From the NCBI RefSeq assembly GCF_032335695.1, contig NZ_JACTOJ010000004.1, positions 1-64,000 of the forward strand: a stretch of DNA of 64,000 bases, given 5' to 3'. How positions within the stretch are numbered: the stretch's first letter is position 1; each line of letters begins with the position of its first letter. Source of the stretch: JACTOJ01 sp032335695 (GTDB lineage: Bacteria; Bacillota; Clostridia; Clostridiales; Clostridiaceae). The notes beneath the pieces were generated by a model that saw only the letters and a list, made by a program, of their open reading frames with translations, was not told the origin of the DNA and made no database searches. Positions 34,080-42,327 of this stretch are shown in pieces. The position numbers and the translations under genes were made by a program.

Positions 34080-35804
34080 TTAAAATTGTGGGCCTATATG
34101 CCAATCATCATATAAGCTTCCCTTTATATTTACATAATCATTTACATCTGTTGAAAGCATTCCATCTGGTGTCCATACATCTATAACTTCTGCATATACA
34201 GAATATGTTCCATCTGGATACCATACTGGCGTAAAATGTGTTCTATTGTTGTAAGTAGAGTACTTATTTTTTCTAAGCTGAAAACTTGAATAATAGCTGC
34301 TATTTATCATATCAAGCACTCTATCATAAGTTTGATAATTAAACTCTGGATAATAAGATATTACATTTTGAGCTCCAGTTATTGCTGAAGCTGGTGCATT
34401 TGAATTTAAACTAGTAGCTACATTCAAATTTATCCCATATCCTGACTTCATAGTTTTTGAATAAGCTGTAGGAGCTTTACTATCTGGCTTAACATTCATA
34501 GTAGCTGAAAAATTAGCATAGTATGCTATCCACCTGTATTTCCAATCTCCCCTGTCAACCCACTCTCCATTATCTTCCCAATGCCCTGAATCATCATCGC
34601 TGACCCAATCCCAATCAGATTCCCACACCCATTTTGGCTCCCAATAGCAATCCCATTCTCCCCAAGTTGCAGATGTTTTTTCTACTTTACTCGGAATATT
34701 TGATTGAGTAAAATTATTATTTTTATCGTTTGCTGTTGGATTTGGTGGCGTTTTTTCTTTTAATTCCACAATATTAGCAGTAATAGAAGAACTTTTTGCA
34801 GCTGCTCCGCTTACACTTACTGCAATACTTAATGTTTGTGGTGTTTTAGGAGTATGCCATTTAAACCAAACTTTTTGTGATTCTCCTTCAGGAATATAAA
34901 TATTATTTACTGTATAGTTTTGTCCGCTTACTCTAAAGGTTACTGAAATAGGATTATCAGGTGTTCTTCTCTTATCCGTTTTTACAGTTATTGAACTGAT
35001 AACATCTGTATCGCATCTATATTCATAGGTATTACTATCAATATCTACACCTTTATCAGCATCAGAAAATCTTACAATTCCAATTCCTAGATAACTTTTT
35101 ATTTCTTCATCAGATACCTTTTGATCACTTCCTCCTGACCATGCTGGAAATCCCATATCAGAAGTTTGTAAATATAAAGCTAAAGGTAAATTTTTATGAG
35201 TTAAACTTACCATATAAGCTCTAAGCTGTCCTCCTAGAGTTTCATCGTATAAAGCTGCTTCATGTGCAGTCATTGCCATATATGCACCTTGAAAAGTGAA
35301 ATAAGCTATAGGTTCAAGTAAAACTTTATAATCTCCATTTATAAGATTTTCATAGCTCATTCCTGTTATATCAGAAATCAATTTTAATGCATATTCTGAA
35401 CAGAAATATTTTTTAGTTGCTTCTATATTTATTGAATAACTGCTTGAAGCAATTATTCTAGGCAAAGGTTCTGAAGGTTGATATGAAACGTAACCATTTA
35501 CTTGTGGACTTAGACTATCTCCATTTCTATATTGAACTTTAGATACCTTTCCAAAATGCACAATAGACGATGGCTGATTCTGATTAGAAAAATCAATTGG
35601 TTCTGTAACTGGCATTTGATCACTTGTTCTTATTATAGTTACTCTAACTCCATCATTACCTGGATTCCAGAAATTTTGAGAAGATCCATTTCCCATTCCG
35701 CCTCCTCCACTATCAAAATTTCCATCTCCTACTGCATAAGCATTGCTAGGAATTGAAAACAACACCATAAGCAAACAAATTAGAAATGCTGTTATTTTCT
35801 TCAT
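34080..35804 (-). CDS. Large secreted Trp-rich protein of the pilus/T4SS locus
   Basis: 574 residues with a clear signal peptide (Lys-Lys start, hydrophobic core, cleavage after SNAYA near residue 24) and no later membrane helix, so it is exported. After a Gly-rich linker there is a region with a predicted immunoglobulin-like fold (about 270-355, with VTFRVSGQNYTVNNIYIPEG). Residues about 375-425 are strikingly Trp/Asp-rich (WGEWDCYWEPKWVW, WDWVSDDD, WVDRGDWKYRW). The C-terminal domain is Tyr/Ser-rich. I do not recognise a family. The location downstream of the pseudopilin genes suggests a pilus tip, adhesin or mating-contact protein. A hairpin terminator just upstream implies that it is transcribed less than the pilins or separately. 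Confidence 0.65.
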   Translation of the reverse strand: MKKITAFLICLLMVLFSIPSNAYAVGDGNFDSGGGGMGNGSSQNFWNPGNDGVRVTIIRTSDQMPVTEPIDFSNQNQPSSIVHFGKVSKVQYRNGDSLSPQVNGYVSYQPSEPLPRIIASSSYSINIEATKKYFCSEYALKLISDITGMSYENLINGDYKVLLEPIAYFTFQGAYMAMTAHEAALYDETLGGQLRAYMVSLTHKNLPLALYLQTSDMGFPAWSGGSDQKVSDEEIKSYLGIGIVRFSDADKGVDIDSNTYEYRCDTDVISSITVKTDKRRTPDNPISVTFRVSGQNYTVNNIYIPEGESQKVWFKWHTPKTPQTLSIAVSVSGAAAKSSSITANIVELKEKTPPNPTANDKNNNFTQSNIPSKVEKTSATWGEWDCYWEPKWVWESDWDWVSDDDSGHWEDNGEWVDRGDWKYRWIAYYANFSATMNVKPDSKAPTAYSKTMKSGYGINLNVATSLNSNAPASAITGAQNVISYYPEFNYQTYDRVLDMINSSYYSSFQLRKNKYSTYNNRTHFTPVWYPDGTYSVYAEVIDVWTPDGMLSTDVNDYVNIKGSLYDDWHIGPQF

Positions 35805-35818
35805 TTAGTTTCACCTCC

Positions 35819-35854
35819 AAAAAATTAGAGAGTACAGTTTTATCTATACTCTCT
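35819..35854 (-). terminator. Hairpin terminator or attenuator between DUF6550 and the secreted protein
   Basis: A 10-bp stem GAGAGTATAG / CTGTACTCTC (one G-U pair, minus-strand reading) is followed by TAATTTTTT and then by the GGAGG of the next gene. Confidence 0.7.
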
Positions 35855-35880
35855 TCACAAATTAAAATATTCAGTTTTAT

Positions 35881-36429
35881 TTAATCCATTTTTCCTACTT
35901 GTTTATTTATATCTCCTGATGAGTTTACTTTAACACTACTATTAGAACCACTATCCTTTACCCATCCAAAACCCGGGACATATACCTGACCACTGCTATT
36001 TTTCTCCCCACCCTTTGGTGTTGTATCAGCATTGGGTTTTACTTCCTTTTCTGTGTAAGTTGGTACTTTATTTTTATCTGTAATATTATCTTGCGTTTTA
36101 GGTTTTTCTTTTGGGGGATCTGGCTTTTTAGGTGTTTCTTCTTTTTTTGCTGATTCATTGCTTACAACCTGTGGACTTATAGCATCCGAATTATTTTGAG
36201 TTTTCTTTTCTGCACTATCATCAATAGCAGGAGTTACTTCTTTTTTATCATCAGCATTTGTAACCTCATTAACATTAACTTTTTTATTTTCCTCTGTTAA
36301 AACTTTATTATCTTTCGCTGCACTGCCTTTATTAGTATAAGCTATTAATCCTATTCCAAGTCCTAAGGCAATAATAAGCAATACTGATACTGTCATATTC
36401 TTCTTTAAATTAAAATTAAGTTTTCTCAT
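35881..36429 (-). CDS. DUF6550-type membrane-anchored, disordered surface protein
   Basis: 182 residues. One transmembrane helix near residues 12-32 is followed by a long Lys/Glu/Pro-rich low-complexity tail that ends in a conserved small motif, YVPGFGWVKDSG (near 157-168), the mark of DUF6550 proteins. It should stand in the membrane with the tail outside. I chose the second of two close ATG codons (36429), eight bases after GGAGG. The frame extends to 36549, but that part overlaps the DnaA-box cluster and is unlikely to be translated. Its role is unknown; spanning the cell wall next to the pilus is a reasonable guess. Confidence 0.65.
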   Translation of the reverse strand: MRKLNFNLKKNMTVSVLLIIALGLGIGLIAYTNKGSAAKDNKVLTEENKKVNVNEVTNADDKKEVTPAIDDSAEKKTQNNSDAISPQVVSNESAKKEETPKKPDPPKEKPKTQDNITDKNKVPTYTEKEVKPNADTTPKGGEKNSSGQVYVPGFGWVKDSGSNSSVKVNSSGDINKQVGKMD

Positions 36430-36530
36430 TCTCATTTCCTCCCTTAATTTTTTTACATAAGCAGTTTTTTTACGCTTGTTAAAAAATAAACATATTTTTT
36501 GTAATTTGTCCAGATATTTTTTATAAAATT

Positions 36531-36567
36531 TTATCCACATTTTATCCACATACTCTTTTGTGGATAT
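36531..36567. other. DnaA-box cluster beside an AT-rich stretch (candidate replication origin)
   Basis: Two perfect DnaA boxes (TTATCCACA) lie at 36531-36539 and 36542-36550, 11 bases apart (one helical turn). An inverted near-match (TGTGGATAT, eight of nine) lies at 36559-36567. The 50 bases to the left (36480-36530) are almost pure A/T, like an unwinding element. The middle and right boxes also form an 8-bp hairpin (TATCCACA / TGTGGATA). Confidence 0.55.
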
Positions 36568-36576
36568 GTTTATAAC

Positions 36577-37122
36577 TTAGAATTTTTCCGTATAACCTGC
36601 ATCAACTTTTAATGTGATTTGCAACGGAGGCAGTTTATCCCATCCAAAAGATAAAGGTACCTCTAAATCTATTATAGCCTGAGCTTTAAACTTTTTAGAA
36701 TTCTCTGGATCTGATGGTGCTAATGGAGCATTTACAAAACTTATCTTTAAATTCGAAAGCTTGTACTCCTCTTCCTTTGAAGTATATTTTATATGGTAAT
36801 CTCCTTGCTTTTCTAATCCTAAAAGCTTATCAAGATATCCATAAACATCTCCTGTATCGATCTTACTTTCCCATAAATCCGAAGAAGATAAAGTATAATC
36901 TCCGCTATATCCTTCACGTAGTCCATTGTAAATTTCATCATAGTTTTGAGAGGCTACAGATATTATAGAAGTTTGAAGTGCATCACGAACTCCCTTAGCT
37001 ATAAGCTGTAGCCTCATATATTCTGATGCTGCACTAAAGATTATCATAAGAGCTAAAACCAATGCACAAGCAAGTGGTAGTGCATTTCCTCTTTTTTCTT
37101 TCAATATCCTTTTTACTTCCAA
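36577..37122 (-). CDS. TadE-like pseudopilin
   Basis: 181 residues. A short positively charged N-terminus, then KRGNALPLACALVLALMIIFSAASEY: a Gly followed by a hydrophobic segment, as in Tad minor pilins processed by the TadV peptidase. The rest is an extracytoplasmic domain with no further helix. It overlaps the DUF4320 gene by six to ten bases. In Tad systems the TadE/TadF pseudopilins help start or crown the Flp pilus. Confidence 0.65.
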   Translation of the reverse strand: MEVKRILKEKRGNALPLACALVLALMIIFSAASEYMRLQLIAKGVRDALQTSIISVASQNYDEIYNGLREGYSGDYTLSSSDLWESKIDTGDVYGYLDKLLGLEKQGDYHIKYTSKEEEYKLSNLKISFVNAPLAPSDPENSKKFKAQAIIDLEVPLSFGWDKLPPLQITLKVDAGYTEKF

Positions 37123-37517
37123 TACACTTCACTCCTTCCTGTAGCCTTTGAATTGAGCTCTATAGGAAAAGATCCAAAACTAAAAAATCCTATATCAACT
37201 GTCCTTGATACATTGACAGTCATTTCATCATTTAACTGCACTTTATTTGTTCCACTAATGTAATCTGCTTGCCATGTTATTTTAGGGTTTATACCTGTTT
37301 GTTCATTTAAACTTTCTGCCTTTACACTAACTTCTGTTCCAACTCTTCCTGTTATTTCTGCTGTTCTCATAATTTCCGTGGCATAAGTATTTAATTGATT
37401 TTTAGCTACAAATATAGGAAATAATTTAACTGCAAATGCAATTACAAGCATAGCAGCTAAAACAATTACCACCGTATCCACATAACCTTCGCCTTTCTTC
37501 TCTTTTAATAATCTCAC
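37113..37517 (-). CDS. DUF4320-family TadE-like pilin
   Basis: 134 residues. The N-terminus KKGEGYVDTVVIVLAAMLVIAFAVKLFPIF matches DUF4320, cited here in part: a KGEG leader end, then a hydrophobic helix that would form the pilus core. The external part has alternating beta strands (VTVNVSRTVDIGFFSFG-like). DUF4320 proteins occur in conjugative elements of Clostridia beside Tad genes. The start is either the GTG at 37517 (GGGGGTGG five bases upstream) or the in-frame GTG at 37526. It shares the GEG(F/Y)VDT motif with the small protein at 45071-45301. Confidence 0.7.
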   Translation of the reverse strand: MRLLKEKKGEGYVDTVVIVLAAMLVIAFAVKLFPIFVAKNQLNTYATEIMRTAEITGRVGTEVSVKAESLNEQTGINPKITWQADYISGTNKVQLNDEMTVNVSRTVDIGFFSFGSFPIELNSKATGRSEVYWK

Positions 37518-37529
37518 TGCTACCACCCC

Positions 37530-38402
37530 CTAGAACAATTTCCCCATTGTATTCATTATCTGAATTCCCATTACTGCTAAATACATAAAAACAAAACACA
37601 TAAGCATTGCAAAGGAATATTTTCTTATTTTAGCTGGCTGTTTTGCTGCTATGGTTTTAAGTCTTTGAAGTTCTAATTGCTTTAAATCATGAGCTAGCAT
37701 TTGAAAATATACAACCCCATCGTCACCACGAAGCACACTTATAAGCCCCCTTACAACCTCAGACAATGCTGAACTTCCTAGTCTTGTTTCAAATCTTGTC
37801 AAAGCTCCCTCAAAACTTCCTGATTTCATATCTGCTACAGTTATTTCAAGTTCTCTTTTCATTGAAGCTCCAGCATTTTGTTTGTAGGATTCAAGAATCG
37901 ATAGTATATCTCTACTTGCCTTTAATTCTTGAGTAAGAGTAGCTGCAAACCTTGGGAGTTCGTATTCTATTTCTTCTCTTTTATTTTTAACCTTATCCTC
38001 AGCAGTTTTTATTTCTTTAAAATATACTGCTACTGATAAGAAAACTGTTACTGGCACTATTAGTGGAAAAATAAATAAAGCAGGAATAATACTGAAAAGT
38101 ACTAAACCTGCTTTAACATAAGCTTTTGCTATATATGTTTCTGGTGTAAGATTTATTTCTGCTGACTTTAGTGTTGCTATAAGCTTTCTTCTTTTGTAAT
38201 CATTAAGCTTTATCATTTTTGAAAGCTTTACAGACATCCTGAGAATGTATACTTCAAAATTATGAGTTTGTTTCTTTTCTCTCCTGCTAACACTTAATAT
38301 TGCCTTTGAAGCTTTAATCTCTGGAAACTTTAATAAATCTGCAATTATCATGTAAATTCCAAAAGAAAATAGACAGGAGAATATAAAAAATATAGTTAAC
38401 AT
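37530..38402 (-). CDS. tadC: TadC-like inner-membrane platform protein (T2SSF family)
   Basis: 290 residues. One N-terminal helix, a pair of helices near residues 95-135 and one at the C-terminus (near 265-285) flank the GspF-like cytoplasmic domain, with LPRFAATLTQELKASRDILSILESY near 150-175 and VVRGLISVLRGDDGVVYF near 210. TadB and TadC form the platform on which the pilus motor acts. GAGGTG lies five bases before the ATG at 38402. It is separated from tadB (39180-40109) by the toxin-antitoxin pair, which has its own terminator, so the pilus operon is interrupted here. Confidence 0.75.
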   Translation of the reverse strand: MLTIFFIFSCLFSFGIYMIIADLLKFPEIKASKAILSVSRREKKQTHNFEVYILRMSVKLSKMIKLNDYKRRKLIATLKSAEINLTPETYIAKAYVKAGLVLFSIIPALFIFPLIVPVTVFLSVAVYFKEIKTAEDKVKNKREEIEYELPRFAATLTQELKASRDILSILESYKQNAGASMKRELEITVADMKSGSFEGALTRFETRLGSSALSEVVRGLISVLRGDDGVVYFQMLAHDLKQLELQRLKTIAAKQPAKIRKYSFAMLMCFVFMYLAVMGIQIMNTMGKLF

Positions 38403-38410
38403 TTTTTCAC

Positions 38411-38446
38411 CTCGCAAAAAACACGCAGTGCTTTTGCTCTGCGTGT
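38411..38446 (-). terminator. Terminator of the HigBA cassette
   Basis: A perfect 8-bp stem ACACGCAG / CTGCGTGT (38421-38446) is followed on the minus strand by TTTTTTGCG. It lies 14 bases after the antitoxin gene and just before tadC. Confidence 0.85.
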
Positions 38447-38460
38447 AAAATTATTAAATA

Positions 38461-38745
38461 TTATCTTAGTTCTATATGAATTTCTTTTCCTAGCCCTTTT
38501 GCAAGCTTACTTAAAAAATCTAAAGAAGGATTGTAATTTCCACTTTCAAGCCTGCTAATATTTGATTTTTGAGTTCCCATTCTGGAAGCTAATTCTTCTT
38601 GTGTTAAATTTAATTCTCTTCTTGCTCTTATTACTTCAGAAATCAGCTCATATCGTGGCTTTAGCTTATTATATTCTTCTTTGAATTCGCTATCCTCCAT
38701 AAGCTCTTCTTTAATAATAGAGAAATCAACACTTGCTTTACTCAT
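38461..38745 (-). CDS. higA: HigA-type antitoxin (XRE helix-turn-helix)
   Basis: 94 residues. The helix-turn-helix is clear: LNLTQEELASRMGTQKSNISRLESGNYNPSL, cited in part, near residues 45-75. It should neutralise the RelE-like toxin encoded just upstream and repress the pair's promoter. I chose the ATG at 38745, which overlaps the toxin's end (ATGAGTAA) behind AGAGGTG; the frame to 38793 lies inside the toxin gene. Toxin-first order is typical of the HigBA family. Confidence 0.85.
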   Translation of the reverse strand: MSKASVDFSIIKEELMEDSEFKEEYNKLKPRYELISEVIRARRELNLTQEELASRMGTQKSNISRLESGNYNPSLDFLSKLAKGLGKEIHIELR

Positions 38746-39103
38746 CTTCACACCTCTTTTCAAAATCTTCTTTATATCTTTTTGCTTTTTCAAGTTCTAG
38801 CTTTGGCGTTTTATCTGTCTTTTTAAGAAATCCATTCAGCAATACAAAAGTATCTCTATGATAAGTGAAGTAAAATATTCTTGATGCATCTGATCCTAAT
38901 TTTATTCTTAATTCATATATTCCCTTGTATTGTTCCCCTTTAATCGATTTTACATAAGGTTCTTTTAAATAAATGCCATGCTCTTGTAAAAGTTCTATTT
39001 CACTATATGCTTTTGCTCTCATTTTAGGTGAGAGTGACGATAAAAATTCCATTACAGGGATGTTACCATTTTCTCTTTGGTAGAATTCAACCTTCCAATC
39101 CAC
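38738..39103 (-). CDS. higB: HigB-type RelE-superfamily toxin (Gp49/DUF891)
   Basis: 121 residues, one domain. The family pattern is plain: IPVMEFLSSLSPKMRAKA near residue 15, LKEPYVKSIKGEQYKGIYELRIK near 45-68, the strand DASRIFYFTYHRDTFVLLNGFLKKT near 72-95, and the final helix of Lys/Glu residues with AKRYKEDF. HigB enzymes cut mRNA on the ribosome. The conserved Arg/Lys/His residues of the active area are present. It is the first gene of a two-gene cassette with its own promoter and terminator set inside the Tad operon. Confidence 0.88.
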   Translation of the reverse strand: MDWKVEFYQRENGNIPVMEFLSSLSPKMRAKAYSEIELLQEHGIYLKEPYVKSIKGEQYKGIYELRIKLGSDASRIFYFTYHRDTFVLLNGFLKKTDKTPKLELEKAKRYKEDFEKRCEDE

Positions 39104-39148
39104 GTTTATATCTCCCTCTTATTTAATATATGCATTTATTAATTATAT

Positions 39149-39175
39149 GTTATCATATACGATAACTTTAGTCAA
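39149..39175 (-). promoter_or_regulatory. HigBA promoter with a built-in operator
   Basis: On the minus strand, TTGACT (39175-39170) is followed 17 bases later by TAACAT. The near-perfect palindrome GTTATC-GTATAT-GATAAC (39149-39166) fills the spacer and -10 region, the natural place for the antitoxin to bind. Confidence 0.6.
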
Positions 39176-39179
39176 TGTT

Positions 39180-40109
39180 TTATCTCCTGTACTCTACAGG
39201 CTTGGTCAACTTTATTACAGCTGCTAATGATACAAATATGACAATAGTACAAATAGCAAGTATTGCTTTACCAAAGCTTGTGAACATCAAAGTTCCATAC
39301 CAATCTTTATTTAAAAAATACATTAATGGTATATTTCCTATCAAAAGAATAGTCATAGTTATAAATTCTTTCATTGGCTCATAAAGAAGATAATCTAGCT
39401 CTGCTCCTACTATTCTCATATCTGAAAGCTTAGATACAATAGGTGTTAAAGTATTTTTCAAATTTTTATCTTCCTGGCAGGCAATTACTGCATCTATCCA
39501 TTCTCTAAATACATCATTATCTATTTTTACTTTCAAACTTTCCAGTGCCAATTTAATGTTTGAGTTTAAAAGCTTTGTTTGCGTCAAAAAGCTTTTAAAA
39601 ACATCTGAAACTGGTGGATTTATATAAGTTATATTTTCATCTACTGCGGTTAATATACTTTCACTTCGCATATAGGATGTAGTTATTACTGAGAGAGCTG
39701 TTTCAAGTTCTGCATTAAGCTGCTTTTTAAAAAAGTTTGCTGTGAACTTTATATACCAAAAAGGTATTAATGCGAATCCTATACCAAGTACTGGAACTAA
39801 GAAAAAGTTATTCATAGAAACTGCTATAATTATTCCCATTACAAATAAGAAAAAAGAAATAACACAAAGACTTGAAAACTTTTCTGTTTTTCCTGTAATC
39901 TTTAGTATTTCTTTTGTTTCCATTATGAGAAGTTTTATTCCCTTAGGCTTTTTCTTATTATTTGCTTCCGAAATCATTGCCTTCATTGATTTTTTCTTTC
40001 CCTTAAACTTACCTGCAATTGTTTCTAGAAATTCAAATGGCGATAGTTCTAATAATACAAAACTTCCTGCAATAATTCCTAAAAAAGCTATAATCTTTAG
40101 CAATGTCAT
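39180..40109 (-). CDS. tadB: TadB-like inner-membrane platform protein (T2SSF family)
   Basis: 309 residues. Helices lie near residues 3-20, 80-97 and 100-120 and near the C-terminus (252-270, 278-300). The cytoplasmic GspF-type domain includes LNAELETALSVITTSYMRSESILTAVDEN near 132-158. Its start overlaps the stop codon of the TadA gene by four bases, so translation is coupled. It should form a hetero-platform with the TadC-like protein. Confidence 0.75.
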   Translation of the reverse strand: MTLLKIIAFLGIIAGSFVLLELSPFEFLETIAGKFKGKKKSMKAMISEANNKKKPKGIKLLIMETKEILKITGKTEKFSSLCVISFFLFVMGIIIAVSMNNFFLVPVLGIGFALIPFWYIKFTANFFKKQLNAELETALSVITTSYMRSESILTAVDENITYINPPVSDVFKSFLTQTKLLNSNIKLALESLKVKIDNDVFREWIDAVIACQEDKNLKNTLTPIVSKLSDMRIVGAELDYLLYEPMKEFITMTILLIGNIPLMYFLNKDWYGTLMFTSFGKAILAICTIVIFVSLAAVIKLTKPVEYRR

Positions 40110-41470
40110 TTTGATTCACCTTCTTCTACTTTTGTTTTAGTAATAATACTTTCAAGCACATTTAATGGCATACCATTTTCAAGAAGTCTTTTTTGTAAAC
40201 TGCTTGATATGTTACCTACTTTTTCGTAATCTCCTATTATTTTTAGCTTTCCACTTACCACTTTATTTTCTTTAATGTTATAACGAAAAAGAGTATGAAT
40301 TTGTCTTTTACCATTAGGCATTATTTCACACTCTGTTATTTCCATTATTTTTCTTGAATTATCTTCGAGCTTTTTTGTAAATAGAACAATTGGAAAAGCT
40401 TCTGTAACCAAAGAATATAATGTATCGTCATTTATATCATATTTCATTTTACATAAGGTCATCATACGAAAATAAGTAGCTTCACAGGAATTTGCATGAG
40501 TAGTAGTTATTACAGCATGTCCAGTTCTTGCTGCTTCCTGAGCTGAAAAAGATTCTTCACCCTTCATTTCCGCTACACATATATAGTCAGGGTTAAAGGT
40601 CAAAGCACTTTCTAAAAGTTTTTCCTGATCTATATTTTGACTTTTATCTTCACTATATCTTGTTACTGTATGAACAACATTATTTATAACGTTTCCACTT
40701 TCATCAGTCTTTACAAGATCAAATTCTCTTGTGCCATTTTCTATAGTAAATATTCTCTTATCATCTGGTATAGTTGATAATAACCAGCTCATTAAAGTTG
40801 TTTTTCCTGAAGATGTAGCACCTGTAGCACACATACTTATGCCATATCTTAAACATATGCTTAAAAAATCAAGCATTTCTCCTGTGGCTGTGCCATTATT
40901 AACAAAATCCTCTTTTGATAATTTCTGTGGATTTACTATACGAATAGATGCAGAAACTCCTTTATCATCATCTATTACTCCAGTTCCAAATACAGTTATT
41001 CTTATTTTATTTGATAAATGACCTCTTACTATTGGTTGTGAATTATCTAAAATCATTCCTGACTTATGAAGCAATCTCCTTAATACGTCTATAGCATGTT
41101 CAGGAGAATTAAATTTATCTTCTGTGGGAAGTATATCTCCGTTAGTATAGGTTATTTTAATGTCCTGCCATTGGTTTATATTTATTTCTTCCACATCTTT
41201 TCTAAATAAGTATTTTGTAAGAAATGAGAACTCAGCCATTTCAGAATATAGCTTTTCTATCAATTCATCAAAGGATAAACCTTCTACCCCTAAAGAATTA
41301 TCCAAAATATACTTTGAAATATAAGACTTTATCTGTTCTTTTTGCTCTTCTGGATTATCTGAGATAAGCATAGAATATTTGCTAGAAATATATTCTTGAG
41401 CTTCTTGTAATATTGTTTGAAACTCTTTTTTATTTTTTCCTGTATTAAAAAATAATGCTGCATTGTTCAC
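40106..41470 (-). CDS. tadA: TadA/CpaF-type pilus motor ATPase
   Basis: 454 residues, hexameric secretion ATPase of the VirB11/GspE superfamily. Walker A (ATGATSSGKTTLMSWLLS) lies near residue 217, the Asp box (IFTIENGTREFDL) near 243, Walker B (NPDYICVAEMKGEE) near 295 and the His box (GHAVITTTHANS) near 315. The N-terminal 130 residues form the CpaF-type helical and PAS-like domains. The GTG start shares one base with the previous stop codon (TAGTG). Since no other VirB11-type ATPase is present, the same enzyme might power both the pilus and the T4SS. Confidence 0.88.
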   Translation of the reverse strand: MNNAALFFNTGKNKKEFQTILQEAQEYISSKYSMLISDNPEEQKEQIKSYISKYILDNSLGVEGLSFDELIEKLYSEMAEFSFLTKYLFRKDVEEININQWQDIKITYTNGDILPTEDKFNSPEHAIDVLRRLLHKSGMILDNSQPIVRGHLSNKIRITVFGTGVIDDDKGVSASIRIVNPQKLSKEDFVNNGTATGEMLDFLSICLRYGISMCATGATSSGKTTLMSWLLSTIPDDKRIFTIENGTREFDLVKTDESGNVINNVVHTVTRYSEDKSQNIDQEKLLESALTFNPDYICVAEMKGEESFSAQEAARTGHAVITTTHANSCEATYFRMMTLCKMKYDINDDTLYSLVTEAFPIVLFTKKLEDNSRKIMEITECEIMPNGKRQIHTLFRYNIKENKVVSGKLKIIGDYEKVGNISSSLQKRLLENGMPLNVLESIITKTKVEEGESK

Positions 41471-42327
41471 TACTTAGCTCCTCCTTTCCCATACGCAATT
41501 ACTTTTTTAAATAATGAGCTTTTCTCTTCATTCATTTTTGCTTTTCTAACTATTGGTGCTTTTTCTCTACTGATTTTTTCAGACGTTTCTCCCATAAGAA
41601 ATGAAGCTAACCTTCTTATAGCCTCTTTATATTCTTGGCTATCCTTAGAATTCAAATCATTAAATAGTTCTCTGCTTAAAAATTTATTTTCTAGTTCTTC
41701 TACAAAAGGAAATTCGTAGCTTATACCTTTATATAACTCTTTTATCTGCTCTACAGGCTCATTTACTTTCATATTTGATAAAACCTTTATATGCTTATCT
41801 AAGTTAAATTTTCTGTCTGCAAGAAGTGGCAAATAGGAATTGAAATAAGAAACTGCTTTTAAATTACTGCTACAAAATCTTACTACACTATCTGCCATTT
41901 CAAGAGATACTGCCGATAATATGTCGTAAGCAAAAACACTTGAACAATCTATAACAACATAATCTGCTAAATGCCTTAAAAGTATTAAAAAATCTACTGC
42001 TCTTTCCTTTGAATATTCAGCATAAGTAAATATGTTTTCTCCTTGTGTATATCCTAATAAGCTTATATACTTGTTTTTATCTAAGGTAATGCATTTTGAA
42101 AGTATGGTTTCTTGGTTAATCTCTGGTGCTGAAAGAATACTTCCAAGGGATTTTTCTTCACCTTTTACACTTGGCAGCAATGTCATAATCATAGGAGAAA
42201 ATATATCGCAAAATACCACTATTACATTTTTCTTCTTTAAAGATATTTCTTTCGCTATTCTTATAGCTCCAGTGGTTTTACCACTGGATGGATTCCCCCA
42301 TACTGCAATAATTTGATTATTTTTCAT
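41470..42327 (-). CDS. tadZ: TadZ/CpaE-like ATPase
   Basis: 285 residues, ParA/MinD fold without the usual N-terminal receiver domain. The P-loop at the N-terminus reads WGNPSSGKTTGAIRIAKEI near residues 10-28; the switch regions are VVFCDIFSP (near 40) and DYVVIDCSS (near 130). TadZ proteins mark the site where the Tad apparatus is built. It overlaps the CpaB gene by 11 bases and the TadA gene by one. Confidence 0.72.
   Translation of the reverse strand: MKNNQIIAVWGNPSSGKTTGAIRIAKEISLKKKNVIVVFCDIFSPMIMTLLPSVKGEEKSLGSILSAPEINQETILSKCITLDKNKYISLLGYTQGENIFTYAEYSKERAVDFLILLRHLADYVVIDCSSVFAYDILSAVSLEMADSVVRFCSSNLKAVSYFNSYLPLLADRKFNLDKHIKVLSNMKVNEPVEQIKELYKGISYEFPFVEELENKFLSRELFNDLNSKDSQEYKEAIRRLASFLMGETSEKISREKAPIVRKAKMNEEKSSLFKKVIAYGKGGAK

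Noticed and set aside
36430..36549. N-terminal extension of the DUF6550 protein (start at 36549)
   Set aside because: A strong GGAGG before the ATG at 36429 and the DnaA-box cluster in the extension argue against translation there.
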